Assembly (NCBI GenBank): GCA_013397455.1
Contig: VYZB01000030.1
Location: 145,924 to 209,923 of the forward strand
Source: Crotophaga sulcirostris
Lineage: Eukaryota > Chordata > Aves > Cuculiformes > Crotophagidae
Reading direction: 5' to 3'
DNA: 64,000 nt
Shown here: piece after piece, positions 34,601 through 47,400 of the stretch
How positions within the stretch are numbered: the first letter of the stretch is position 1
Layout: each line of letters starts with the position of its first letter
Program-made: the position numbers and the translations under genes
The notes under the pieces: model-generated
What the model was told of the DNA's origin: nothing
Seen by the model: only the letters and a program-made list of their open reading frames with translations
Database searches by the model: none

Positions 34601-37600
34601 GAATTTTGGAGCAGTGTGCAAAAAGATGTTGTAAGAGTACAGCTACGCCTGCACTGCTGTCATCTGTGGACTTTTAATAGCAGTGAAACACTACACAGAG
34701 TAACATCAACAAACAGAAATGTAAATAAAGACAAAGTTCTAAGCATGAAGAACACTTTCCTGGGTGACTAATGAAGATAATTATCGTATATATTGATCCT
34801 AGCTAAAGCTTTTTGCTGCTGTCACAAGCCAAGCAGTAACAACAGCAGCAGCAAGGATAAAAAAAAAAAAAAGTGTCCTTGCAATCAACTCATGCTATTC
34901 ATTCTGCTCTGGATCTAGATCTGGAATTCAAATCCAGACTTTTGTTGCAACCAGTCATGAATAACTGCAAACACATCTATACACAGAGTGAACTTTTACA
35001 CATGCCCTTTTTGTTTCTAGGATTTAACACTGAAACTAAGACTATGTTAATACGGTGGGTTTGCTAGCACTTCTATGCACTCATGTTTAGAATGATGAAC
35101 CTTGTGAGCAGCAAGAAAAGATTTATCACCAAGAATAATTAGAAACAAATTCTTATCAGTGTCATAAACATATGATACAGAAAAAAATCTTTCAATCTGC
35201 TAAGCCAAACTCCAGTGCGTTTCCAGTTTATTCAAAATGAAGCCCTTTTAGCCAAGATTCAGCTCTTTTTATTCCTGTTTTCAAAGAAAAATAAGTTATT
35301 AATAGAAAGTATAAAGGTGTAATGGAAGCAATACATGGAACCAGTATCTTTTGTGAGATTTAACTGTCTCTCCTAAACAAATTTTTAGCTTGCTGTTAAC
35401 AATGCATCAAAGAATCAGTATTGGTTTTGTATGTGCTCTCATGGCCTGAGGTCAAATTTTAGATCTAAGAGCTCCTGAACAACGTGCCCACCTCATTATT
35501 TCAGGAGTTCCTGTATACAATAATGCAAGTAAGAGACCAGCAACTGTTGTCTAGCTAGAGGATTAATTACTGTGCTTAATATTAGCTTGACTAAGGTACA
35601 TACACGTGTATTTTTTCTTGAGAAATCAAGTCCACTTTTCTTAAGGAGGTTCGAACTTGAAGCTCTTTGTTATTATTACAGGTCATCTTCAAATTATCCC
35701 TTTTTACTATCCCAATCAAGGTACTTCTGCTGTATTTGGTCAACATTTAACATACAGCTATTGCCTTAAGTGGCAGTCTTAGAAGTATAAGAAAAGTGGG
35801 AAAGATAAAGTAGCCCTTATTTTGATGAAATCTCATAACAGTTAAAAACTCTAGACTGTTTTCCAACTTGAAGAACCTGGGCAATTTTTTAATATGATTA
35901 ATTGCTTCTTAAAGTAAGCCACTGGAGCTTGAGAGATCACATTTGTTTCTTTTCTCCTTTTTTTAACCCATGCTACCTGTATGAAATCTGTATTTTTAAG
36001 GTCAGCTTTTAGGTAACAAACTATTCTGCTTGGCTTGACAAACAAAGAAGACTGGAACATGGTAGAAAGAATATTGATTAACCGCTTTGACTGTACCTAC
36101 TTAGAAACTAGAATTTCTCTAAGTATATGTGTCTTTACATGAAAAAGAATGATGCAACGTTGCTTATTACTGAAGTCACCTTTGGAAGCAAGTAAGACAC
36201 TAACATGCACCTTCCCAGAATTTTAGGACCCATAGCTACAGAAGGCAAAGGCAGGTTCTTTGACTTGACTTACACACTTTAGCTTCTCTGTACTGAAGTT
36301 TGCTGCTTGGAAATTTGTAGGATTAGAAACATGCAAGGATGAGACATATTGGTAGGGGTTTAGATCCATTTAAATGGTAGAAGCTGCGAACAGTATTCTT
36401 TCTTTTACCATTATGGCTTTAAATATGGTTGGCAGACCCATAGGAGCATTCTGCTGAGCTGTGAGATGGTCACAGTTTTATCAATAGCCTGTTAAAAAAA
36501 AAAAAGGCATTGGCAAGATTAAGGGAGTCATACTCAGTCTTATGTTCCAAAATAAAGATATTGTTCTCTCTTTTTCCAACATATTACACAATTGGTATGT
36601 AAAGAGCCAGGAAAGTGCATTTTATAAATTTTAGGCAAAATCTTAAGAATATTTGGATTTTAAATGTAGCTGGGGAGAAATAAATTTTTAGAAGTTCTAG
36701 ACAATGAAATTAATAATAATTGGGGGTGGGTGTTTAAACTCAGACAGTTTAAAATGCTAGCCTAATTACTTCCTTGTGCAAATTTAAAGTTCATTTTCTA
36801 GAGACATTCATCTGTCTCTCCTTGAAATTTATTTGCTACAAACATGAGCCAGTAAGGCTTGACTGCTAAGTATTTGAGGAATATGATCAGAAAAGGGAAA
36901 ATGGACTTCACACAAATATGTGTTTACACATCAAAGTCAAGGACAAACCCCCCCCCCAACTTATAAGCTCTAATTTTTATTTTCTACTAACCCTCCATTT
37001 GAGTTCTATTGGAGATTTTGGAAACTTTAGAGGAGTGTAACAATCAACATACCTTCTCTTGGTAAATCTCCTTGGAGGGTTGGAGGCATATGGCCTTCCA
37101 AACGCAACAAACTTCACTCAAATTGAACAAGATCACTTACAGCTACTCTAGAATGAAAAGGAAAACAATCCAGGCCTCCAAAACTGCAAGTACAGAACTG
37201 GGTTTTTTATTTCAAGCAAGTTTCAAGCCTGTTTCCATAACAATCTTCATTCTTGTCTCTTGTGTGCAGGTAGCACTGTAGAGCATTTTATTGATTGCTA
37301 TATAATAGTTGACAAAATGATGCATTATTCAGCAAATTGCCACATGCAGTGAAAAGAAGTCTTTTTTCTGAAATGTTATGAGATATACAATTTTTATTTT
37401 ATAGACAGTCTGACAAAGCACTGAATCACCCTGTTGTAATGTACCATATACATAAAAGAGAAGGCCCCTTATATTTGTAGTTGAAAACAAACTTCTTCGT
37501 ATTTATCAACACTTGTTAGATGTGGAGTCAAATCAATTTTATGTAGTGATGCTATATCAGGGACACAGTTGGATTAAAATGTCACCTGAACAGATATAGC

Positions 37601-40600
37601 TTCTGTGTCAGACTGATGTTTTCTATGAGCTTTTATATTTTCTTCCTACAGTTGATTCACTATAAAGTGACTCCTGCCAGAGCTCTCTCCAGCTAGGAGG
37701 GCTCGTCAGCCTAGGGACTAGGGCAGTTTTGTGCATGTCAGGTATTTCCTCCATCTAAACTCCAGAATTAGCAGCTTTACCTTCTGGAAGGCAACTGATT
37801 TGCATGCTGAAACAGATACTTTTTCTCTCTAACCAAGCCATCAACGGTGATAATCTTGTCTAGGCTTGAAATCATTGACAGTGTAATTTACATTTAGTCA
37901 AAGATTAGTATTAGAAGGTGATCTGGTGAGAACATGCAAGCAGCCCAAGAAAGCACTGTCAATACGGTCCTGTTGCAAAATGAGGTCAAGGGCTTTTGTA
38001 CAATTAAAGTAGCAGAGGGAACACAAAACATCTAAAACATCTTGAGTGAGACATCTACAGCACTTGATCATTGTCTGAAAAACCCGACTACAACTTTCCT
38101 TGCAATTTTATGCAGCAGAAGATACAAAAGAGGTTCCATGTGCCCAAAGGATTATATTTGCTTCAAGATTTAATAGTGAATTTAACAAGAATCTCTCTAC
38201 AAATGAGTCTTGTTTTAAGAGCTAGAAACATTTAGATTAATAACAAATGCTGGGATTTTAATCTCTTATTGTTACCCCATATACATGGTTCTTACTTGTG
38301 CCTGTGACTTTAATTCAACTCTTGAGTAACTGCATTTAGGTCAGTGGAATCACTCCAGGTTTTTCTTGGTGTGTCTAAATGGAATGTTGTCCTAAGGATC
38401 TGGAAGCATATGAAGTGAATTTAGGAAGGAACATGTATGTCAGTACTTGGAAAATGTAACTGCCATGAACTAACCCAGTCCATAGAAGCAAAAGAGTACA
38501 TAAAGCAGAGGTCTGAATTTCAAGAGTAGGAGCAAGCACATGCAGGCATAATTGCTTCATTATTCTTTGTATTTTCCTCAACATTTCTTTTTCTTGCATA
38601 TTTTTATTAATAATGGCAAAAGAATAATATAAATTAAATTGTCTTAGGTACTTTACAGCTTACTCATATCCTTCAGTATACCTTTAAAACCTTTCCATAA
38701 ACCACAATATTGACTATCAAGAGACCAAACGTTAGACATAAGTAGAAGCAAATAGGTCAAAATAATATGCATTTAACTGAGAAACTTATCTAAAACTTTC
38801 TAGTAACAAGCCACACGTTACTTGTATTGAACACTCTGACCTAGCATACACAATAAAGGAGACCATAGAACACTTTGTAGGAAAAAAATGTGTGGGGAGC
38901 ATGAGTTTGTAAGCGTAGGAGATAGTCAAACACTTGAATAATTTAGAATTACAATATGAATAAAAATGAAACACGGACTGGCTTTTTTTTTTCCTTAAAC
39001 TCCAATTATTAAGATGATGTGCTGCTGGCTACCGTACCAGCTGCTGATAATGAACATTCAGGGACAGTATTTTTGCTGCATGAATGAAAACTGTTCTGTT
39101 CAAAAGATTAATAAAGGATAATTTTTTAATATGTAACACACACACTAAAGAGAATGAAAACTGGAACCAAAAATGAAAATTAAGAAAAATTATCTAAATG
39201 CAGAAAGTCTACTCACAAGTGATGTTAATAAAATGGAATTAAGCGCAGGAGAAAATATGACCTAATTAAGAGATTCAGAAAGGCATGTTATTATATGCTG
39301 GAAAAGTAATTTTTATATGTGAAAATTATTTTATCCTTTATATTATTGTTAGAATGCATAGTCTTACATTAACAAATCAAAGATGTGCATACTAGAGCTA
39401 TGTGCTGTAGGTATTGCTGCTCACTGTTGCACAGTGTATTGAAGTTACGTTTGACTGCACATTTAATGTATCCTTAGCAGAGTACAAAAGGGCAATCAGG
39501 AAAATAACGATCTTGAAGTGGCAAAAAGGTTTCTTTACATTGCTTTTCTGTAATGAAGGAATCATTGTCTCAGAGAAATCTTTGCAACTGACAGGCTTGA
39601 AAAGGAGACACTCCGTTAGACTCAGAGCAAGGAGATCAAAGATCTTGCAAAATTTAACTGCAGCTAACATGAAGGAAGCCAGCCTGCTCTTGGTTCTAAA
39701 TATGACTAAAACTTTTTGAAATCCTAGTTTGGATTTGAATATCATGGTTAGAAGCTATCAAATGTTTTGCATACTCCTAAAATAATGAGACCTGCTATCT
39801 TGGCAGTTGACAGCCCATATACCCAATTGGCACTGTGACATTTCCAAGCTATACATTACTGACCAGTCAACCAGCTCATAGATGCTGATTGCTTGGTCAA
39901 CAAGGAAAGCCGAAAAGACAGCCTTTAAACTCATTTTGTAGTTCTTTCTTTAGCAGAAGCACTAATTGCATCTATAACCCGCGGCCTCCCGTAAAGTGTA
40001 GAAACTCTAGAACTGAAACTTGTTGAAACTGAACATCAGATCAAAAGCTCAATACCTAACAGGTTAAGGTCATAAGCCCTGCCTCCTTAAGAAGCCAGGA
40101 TAAAAATACAGCTACATGAAAAATAAATAAGCAGTTCTTCTTGACCCTGAAACCAGAAAACAATGACATGAAACCAAAATCAAATGCAACAATATCACTT
40201 GTATTCCCAAATGCCAGCATTAATACTCCCTCTTCCCAGCTCCCAGAGACTCGTTAAACAAATGAGCCTTATAATTTATTTTGCAAGTGAAAGATCTCAT
40301 AGTGGAGAAACTCCAGCACCAAAGACGCTTAACAAAACGCTGTTGCTTGCTCTAAGAGTTTTGCACTGATGGGGATTTCAGTCTCACTTTGCTCCTGCCA
40401 CAATTGGTATTTTCTCTTTTGATCAAATGAGAGGTTCTGCAGCACTAGTGATAGTCTCAGATTTTAGATCAGAACTAGTATCTCAGTACTTGGAAGTCAA
40501 GTCAGCCATTCAAGTAAAAAAGGATCATTATTGTATGTGCAGTCTGACATCTTTCCACACTACAACCACACACTGTTTAAAACATACCTCATATACTACA

Positions 40601-40980
40601 TTTTCCCTGAACACCTGAGCTATGCCTCCACGATGCTGGGTGCTCAGCAGCATTATCATCCTGGTTATCCTTGCTGTGGGTTTGGTGACATTTCTGGAAA
40701 CCATGTTACACCTCTAAAATTACTGAAGTCTCCTGGAGAAAGACCTGATTTGAGCTCTACACTATGCTACCCTGAGAAAACTTTGCCCATTTTCCTGTCT
40801 ACCCCGAGAAAACTTTGCCCATTTTCCTGTTTTTTTTCTTGTTGGCATTTCTTTTTTTACCCCAAGTCTGAAAGTTAAAGCCTTTGGATGAAAGCGGATG
40901 AAGGTGGAGTGAATACTACTCTTTATTAAAACAACGAAGAAAGCCTCTAAAATACAAACTCCTGTGAACACAACATGTCT
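31641..40980. other. Gene-free AT-rich spacer right of CHASERR
   Basis: About 9.3 kb with no recognisable exon, RNA gene or intact mobile element. The longest frames (33421-33789, 33808-34080) match no protein I know. An 8-bp perfect inverted repeat with a 3-base loop lies at 33173-33191. Short A, T and C runs (for example about 36949-36957) are simple sequence. The next gene expected from conserved order is FAM174B, but none of its exons is visible in this window. Confidence 0.6.
40767..40830 (+). repeat. 32-bp tandem duplication
   Basis: Two adjacent 32-base units (40767-40798 and 40799-40830) beginning CTACCC(T/C)GAGAAAACTTT differ by a single base. This is a recent local duplication next to a T-rich tract. 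Confidence 0.9.
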
Positions 40981-41495
40981 CCTCCTGCTGCACTAATGCC
41001 GCCTCACAAAATGGCGACGGCTCTGCAGGCAGCTGCCTAAAACACACGTCCCTACAGAAAACCAGAAATGGAACTTTTTTTTTTTTTTTTTTACATAAAG
41101 CTTTCATTTTTCTCTCTTTACATTCCGTCCCTCGGGGACTCCCAAGAGCCCTCCGCAAAGCCGTAACCGTACAAGCAGAGAAGCGACAGGGAGCACAGAG
41201 AGCTCTCCTTGCGCACGGAGCAGCCTTCCCCATCTGCTTGGGCGCTGGGTGCACACACGGGACTCTTGCCCACGCTGGCGTGGGGCGGGTGGGTGCTGCA
41301 GCCGGGCTGGTACTCAGGGCTCTGAAGCCCGGCGCCCTGTACAATGCACATAAATCCGCTCATTCAGCCGGTATCACCGCAATCTTGCGTTTCCAGAATT
41401 TTCTCCCTCCGCTTCCCAAATATAAAGGGACTTTTGTGCTAAAGACCGAGCTGGAGCACTGATGGGCTCCGCGTAGGGCGCCATGTGGTATTTGG
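40981..41495. promoter_or_regulatory. CpG-rich element with TATA box and YY1 site
   Basis: CpG density is raised across about 500 bp in an otherwise CpG-poor spacer. It contains CAAAATGGCGAC (about 41008, a near-consensus YY1 site), an 18-T run at 41075-41092, and GGCGGGTGGG. TATAAA lies at 41421-41426, with GC-rich sequence downstream as expected for a rightward start near 41455. It could be a promoter of an unannotated lncRNA or a distal enhancer of CHASERR/CHD2. No coding exon is recognisable beside it. Confidence 0.4.
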
Positions 41496-44400
41496 TTTCT
41501 CTCTACAGTACATGTTTTTATAATGATGGGGGAAGGGAAGGAAGGGAGCTGCTCTTACCAGCATGCCAATAATCTGTTGCAAAGGGTTGGAGCTCTCAGA
41601 GCCAATTAGTCCTGAAATTAACCATTTAACTGCTGAAAAAACTCAAGTCTCAGGCACAGACTGTGAGATTGGGGACAGAAAAGACTGTGTGGGTACTCAG
41701 GGCACTGAGTCAATATATCAACTGACCTCCAAAACTCTCTCAGGCTGCAGTGTGCAAAGGCAGAACAGCTATATCCCAAACTCCTACACAGCACAATTTT
41801 AATAGAAGCTGGATGTGTTTCAGGATTTATGCCAGCCTGTGGTGGAACCATGAAAGCCACCCAGAGAAGCTGCATTTCTGCCATGAATTTTGGGTGGGTA
41901 CAAGTCCCTTCCACAGGACAGCAAATCCACGCTGCCCACCATGGGCTGGGAAGGGTCAGGGTGCTGCCGTGGCAGAGACACCTGGCTGTGGCAGCACAGC
42001 CTCTCCCAGCAGTGCTGATGTGGACAGGGAAAATGCTGTAAAGTGGGGCAAGTTCCAAAGAAGCGATGGCATAATCTGTCTCTCTAAATGTATGTCTGCA
42101 TCATCCCTGGGCTGTGCCCAGACACAAGCACCTAATTTAGACCTCCCTGAACCAGTCTTAGTTTTCTAACCCCTTAACTGCATTAGAACAAGACCGAAAA
42201 AAAAAAACCCAACCCTAAACAAAACAAAACTAGCTTGTGGCTTGTATGCTGCTGAACAGGCCAGGGAAGAAGATGCATGAGGAATTCCCAGCCTTGGTCT
42301 TTTTCTCCAGGGGCAAGTCCGAACACGTTACAGGGAGCACAGACAAATTAGTCCTAACACAGAGCAACAGTAATATGCTCCCCATTTGACCCGGGGAGGT
42401 GGGAGGGTTGGTAAACCAATTTTCATGCTCATTTTTTATTCCGTGACGTACCAGAGAATCAGGCTCTTAGAGGTGCCAGGAGGACCAGCAGAATTTGCAC
42501 AGCACAATGAAGCACCCTGACATAACCAAAAACAAACTTCACCCCATCTCATCAGCTCTAGCAAGGAGCAGAGTTTATTTGCTTGAGAGAGGCTGTACTA
42601 GTGGTGCAGGGCTGATCTAATTCAGGCAAGTGATGCAGCCTACATGAAAGGCATATTCCTACACCACTAGCATCTATAATGAATGAAAAAGAAGTCACAT
42701 TTCCCTACTTGCCACAGAGAAGGTCCACTGCATGTGGAAGGTCCCTGCTGCTCCCCTTCAAGGCCTATAGCAAAGCTGGCACCATAACGCATCTCACTTT
42801 TAAGCTCCAGGAAGAATTCTGACTACATTAAAGTATAACTTTACATTCAAATTAAAAATACTCTAGGGGGGGGAAATGTATTGCTAAGTAAATAGCAGAT
42901 TACTTAGGCATGTGAGCTGTCAGAGCTCTGGCAGTACAAGAGCTCTCTTGTTCCTGTTGCCTCCCACAGCTGGATTCACTAAATATATCCTGGGCAGAGA
43001 ACTGCATTTCTCCACCCCTTTCTCAGCCCAATCAGGTTTGCACAACCACTACCAGGCTCCCGTGGGACATGCAGTCAGGCAGCAGCAATGCCCTAGTTAC
43101 AGGCATCACGAAGGATAGGAGAGACTAATCATGTCTGCAATAGGGTGAAATCTTTATGTTCACAGGTTATTTTGAGAGGGAGTGCATGCAGCTGATCAAT
43201 ACTTAACTGTTAAAAACAGGGTGGTTTGTTCTCTGTAAGGATATACCCTATTTGTACATCAGGCTTGGTTATTGGAAGTTATTCCCATCAGATAATTTTT
43301 CAATAGCTTATGAAAAAAGAACTGGCAATCTCAGCAAATTCAAGAAGAATGGTCACCACTATTAAAAAAAAAAATATCTCCTGGCAGATTTAGAGGTGAG
43401 CAGTGGTCTCCAGCCTTGGGGTCTGTCTGGCCGACAGTGAGCAATCTCAATTTTAACTTTCATCATCAAGTCAAGGCTGTTGACTGTGGTGTATTGTCTG
43501 ACCATATCTTTGCCTTGGGGAAAAGACCCTATGGCTAAATTTCCATAGGGCCAGGTTGCTTCCCCCATCACCTCTATTCTGCTTCTCACATTTCTCCCAT
43601 CTTCACCTTGTATCTTTTACTTGCAAGGACATAGATTCTTTGGCCCAGTGCAATGGAACAGTGGTCCCAACCACAGCCTTGAACACTGCTGCATTCACAG
43701 TAACAAAAAGGGGGAAGAGTTAATTCTCTAGAGGATCAAATTCTGTCAGAATAAGTCATCTTTGTGGCTTTCCTCGTTTTCAAGCTGCGAGCCAGTAAGG
43801 ATTTTGACCCTCCTAGTTGTGGCTTCTTCCTTTCCTCACAGTTCCCCATGTCTTCAACACCTCCAGCTCCTCTCTAGCAGCAAAGAAAACTGGTCAGGAT
43901 CTGGTCAATTTTTCAAGCTTTCTCATTTTAAGAAGTCAGTGGGAGCAGATTACATCTTACAATTGAACCTCACAGGAGGGAGAACTAAATATCTCGTGCA
44001 TGACCTTAATCCGTAGGATTTTGTAGATAGTTTTCCATGTAATCTCAATACTCAGAGCTTATTGTGCATTCAGATCGTATCTGTAGCCCTAGAACATTTT
44101 TCAACCAAATGAACCCAAATTCATTTTGATATAATTATGCAGTCACATGAGTCACATGCTTGCTGTGGAATAAATATAAATTATGATCATTTGGGAATAA
44201 CTGGCAGACTTAAAGTGCATTAAAAAAAACCCCAAGAATTAAAGCTATCTATTATATAAGGAAAAAAAGATCAATTTTAGATGTCAAATTGCAGGAAAGG
44301 AAAATGGCACAATGTATGTATGAAGTGTCTTTTAATACGTCCTTTTTTCAATCTGCAAAACATGAAAGAAAGAACCTGAGCTCATACTTGAGCATTCATA

Positions 44401-47400
44401 TAAAGTAATGACCTTATTTTCAAAGGTAATAATATAATTTGATGTATTTAAAACCTTTTAAATCAGATAATTCATTCCCAAAAATGACCACAGGTCCCTA
44501 AGATTAATCAAATAGTTGAAAGCTAGAAGAGTTAGCAAATTGTGCTGATTTTTGTGTCTCTTCTACACATTTTCTCCTTCTCTACTTTTCTTGCCTTCCT
44601 GAAACAAATTGTCCCTAAAGACTGTTCTAATTTAGTATTTGGAAATTGCCACTATTTTAATTAGCAGCGTTGCTGTAGAAGAACTACACACTGAACAATT
44701 TCTGCTACACGAGTTGTACTGCAAACGAGCCTTTCTCACTGGGGACAGAAGCAGGTTTGCCCGCTCTGATCTCATAAGGTTTGCAGAATCCTATGGATTT
44801 CAGAAAGATATAGTCTCATCTATGTGCTTTTCAGAAGGAAATACAAAACGTGAAACCAGATGTTAAGGCTGAGCCACAGAGAAGCCACAGGAGCGTGAGT
44901 TACCTTCAACAATACTGCAGTTCTAAAAGCAAATAAGGCATAAGAAACTGCCATGGAAGGTTTCATTCCTCAAACAAGGCAGTGACTCACCCACATTCCT
45001 AACTGCTCAAACAAGGGAGACAAGCCCTTCTCCAGGCAGAGGGATCCTCAGCAGAGCAAATCCCAAGCAAAGGCAAACCATGACAGTAGCACATTGTAGC
45101 AAAAACAGCAGAGGTCCAAATGTATTTCAGAAAGGAAACCACCTCCGCAAGCTGCTGTATTAGCTTGCCGTCATCAAAAGAGTCAAGATTTCAGAAGTTC
45201 TGCTTTTCACATCTGGAAACACAATGAAAAGAAAAAGGACTACTATTAACAATTGCTTTTCAAGAGTTAAGTTCATCTTTTCTTAGATACCAAGCTTTTC
45301 TAAAATTGCTAAGGGGCAGTAGTTAACTGTTGTTTGGCTGGGTTTTTTTAAACAGTCAAAGGACAGATAAGAGAAGTCAAAAAGTTAACTGAACAGAACC
45401 AAACAGTGTGTGAGGTGGATATGATGCTGTTTCCAACTATAAAGTTATCCATATGGGGAAATTTGGCCCAGGAATATGGAAACTCACCATCCTAAACATC
45501 TGCTCAGTCTTTCCCAACATACAAGGCACACTTCACTGATGAGGGACAAGTATGTTCCAGGTGAAAGACAGCACACAGCCAAGCTGCTAAATATGCCCAG
45601 CTCCACCCTTCCTGCATAGCTCTTCAGTCCTGCTGTGCAGGTCCCCAGATAGCAGGGGCATCTGCTGAGCTGCTGAGTGGCAGCAGTGGCACTATCATCA
45701 TCAGGGATGAGGAGGACAAGGAGGTGGTAGAGAGGCTGAACGTGAGGAAATGGGACCAAAAAGAAAAGGAGCACAGAAAGCAGAGTACCTCGCTAATTTT
45801 CTGGAGAAACTCTAAGAAGCTGCATCTTTAAACTATAAACTATAAACCAAAATAAGGTTATTGTTGGGAGATAAACATTGCTGGGTGATGGGGCTGGTCT
45901 CTAGGGAAGGCTGTAGGTGTGGCTGTACCTGTGCCCAGGGAGAGATGTTTCAAAGCCGCTATTCACCTGGAGCCCTCCAAGGAGCAGGGCTGGGTAGGTG
46001 GTCCCCTCTATAGCTGTGCTGGGGCTCTGCTGGGTGAGATTCATTCATCTGTGAAATGGAGAATGCCAGATTACGAGCACAAAATTCCCCTGTGGCCTCA
46101 TATTCCATGAAGCAAAATTAAGGCTGACGCTCGCTGTGTTCCACCCTACACCAAGTTTTTCAAGTCTCAGGTTTCCAGCGGTAGCCCAGCATCCCAAAAT
46201 GACTTGTTCATTCATTTCTCCTGGGGGCCAGCTGCATAACGCACCTGGAGCTGCTGCAGAAAGTAAATGGCAGTGTTACCTAACCAGGAGGACTTGTTTG
46301 CTTCACAGTTATCAGCGTAGGCTTGGCTGCTGGTGCAGGGAATGTCCTTGACAATGCAGGCTGCTAGCAGAAAAACACAAAGCTGTTTGCTAATGGAAGT
46401 ATCAAGCCTCACACAAAAAACAGAAGCTGTCCTAGAGCTGAAGCCATGCCCGAGACATCATGAAAGTGCCTGATGGACTAACGCTGCTGCCATACTTGAA
46501 GCCTAGCCCCAGCGAGCAGGGAAAGCATGGAAACCCAGCCCTCTGTGCTGCTGCAGATTCTACTGGTGGCATTTGAAATATTTCAGGCATTTGAGACAAC
46601 CCTTAGTGGACCAGAGCAGAGACTCGCCCATGGGGACTCCAGAGCTTATATTAAAAAAAAAAAAAAAAGAATCTGTTTATCAAGTTGCAGAACAAGAACT
46701 ATCTAATTTATTAGATGGAAACAACAAAAGCAGGGGGATATTTTGCTGACATTACTTCTCCCTGAGTCAACACACTGCCTTGACCAAGTGATTATTATGA
46801 TCACTGCAATAACAAACAAACAACACTCATAAGACATTTTCTTGGAGAAAGGCAGAGAAACCATCACAGGAGATGGATCCCGAACACATTATTACTACTG
46901 AGTAGTTCGGCTGGCTCGTGCCACTTGGAAACCCCAGATCTGCAAGACTGCTTGAGAAAGGCAGCATTTGTCCCTTGCCTTCGGCATGAAAACACAACTC
47001 AAATCCCTTCTTGGGAACAAAGGTGCTTCCCAGGAGCCTGGCGTGCTGCCGGCATGCCGAGCGCGTAGCCAAGCAACGGCAGCAGATCGGGGCTTGCGCC
47101 TCACCCGTAATGCTCCAGCCTCCACAAACAATTCTTGCCACGTAGACAAGCCCGTGCAGGGTAATGGAAAATTACTGCAGGCTTTTTCTTAAAGGGCGAG
47201 AATCTCTGTTGGCAGAGAAGGTTGGTCCACATCCCGCTTCTCAGCGCGCCCTAGGGTAATTTTTTGTTTCCTGCAAGAAAGGCTGCAGTGCGGCACTGGC
47301 ATGCTGGGGCGTTAATAAAGGCAGATATCATTTGCATGATATTTCAGCTGACTGCAGTGATAAAAAAATGTAAAGCAGAGAGCTAAGCAGTGGCGGAGGG

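Noticed and set aside
34915..34945. GAATTCAAATCCAGA as a tRNA T-arm / B box
   Set aside because: No acceptor stem, D arm or anticodon arm can be folded around it.
45640..45830. Plus-strand reading with Asp/Glu/Lys-rich text near 45.65-45.83 kb, preceded by an acceptor-like CTGTGCAG
   Set aside because: The charged stretch looks protein-like but matches no family I know and has no matching donor or neighbouring exon.
46040..46065. CATCTGTGAAATGGAGAATG as a MIR fragment
   Set aside because: About 20 bp only, with no support on either side.
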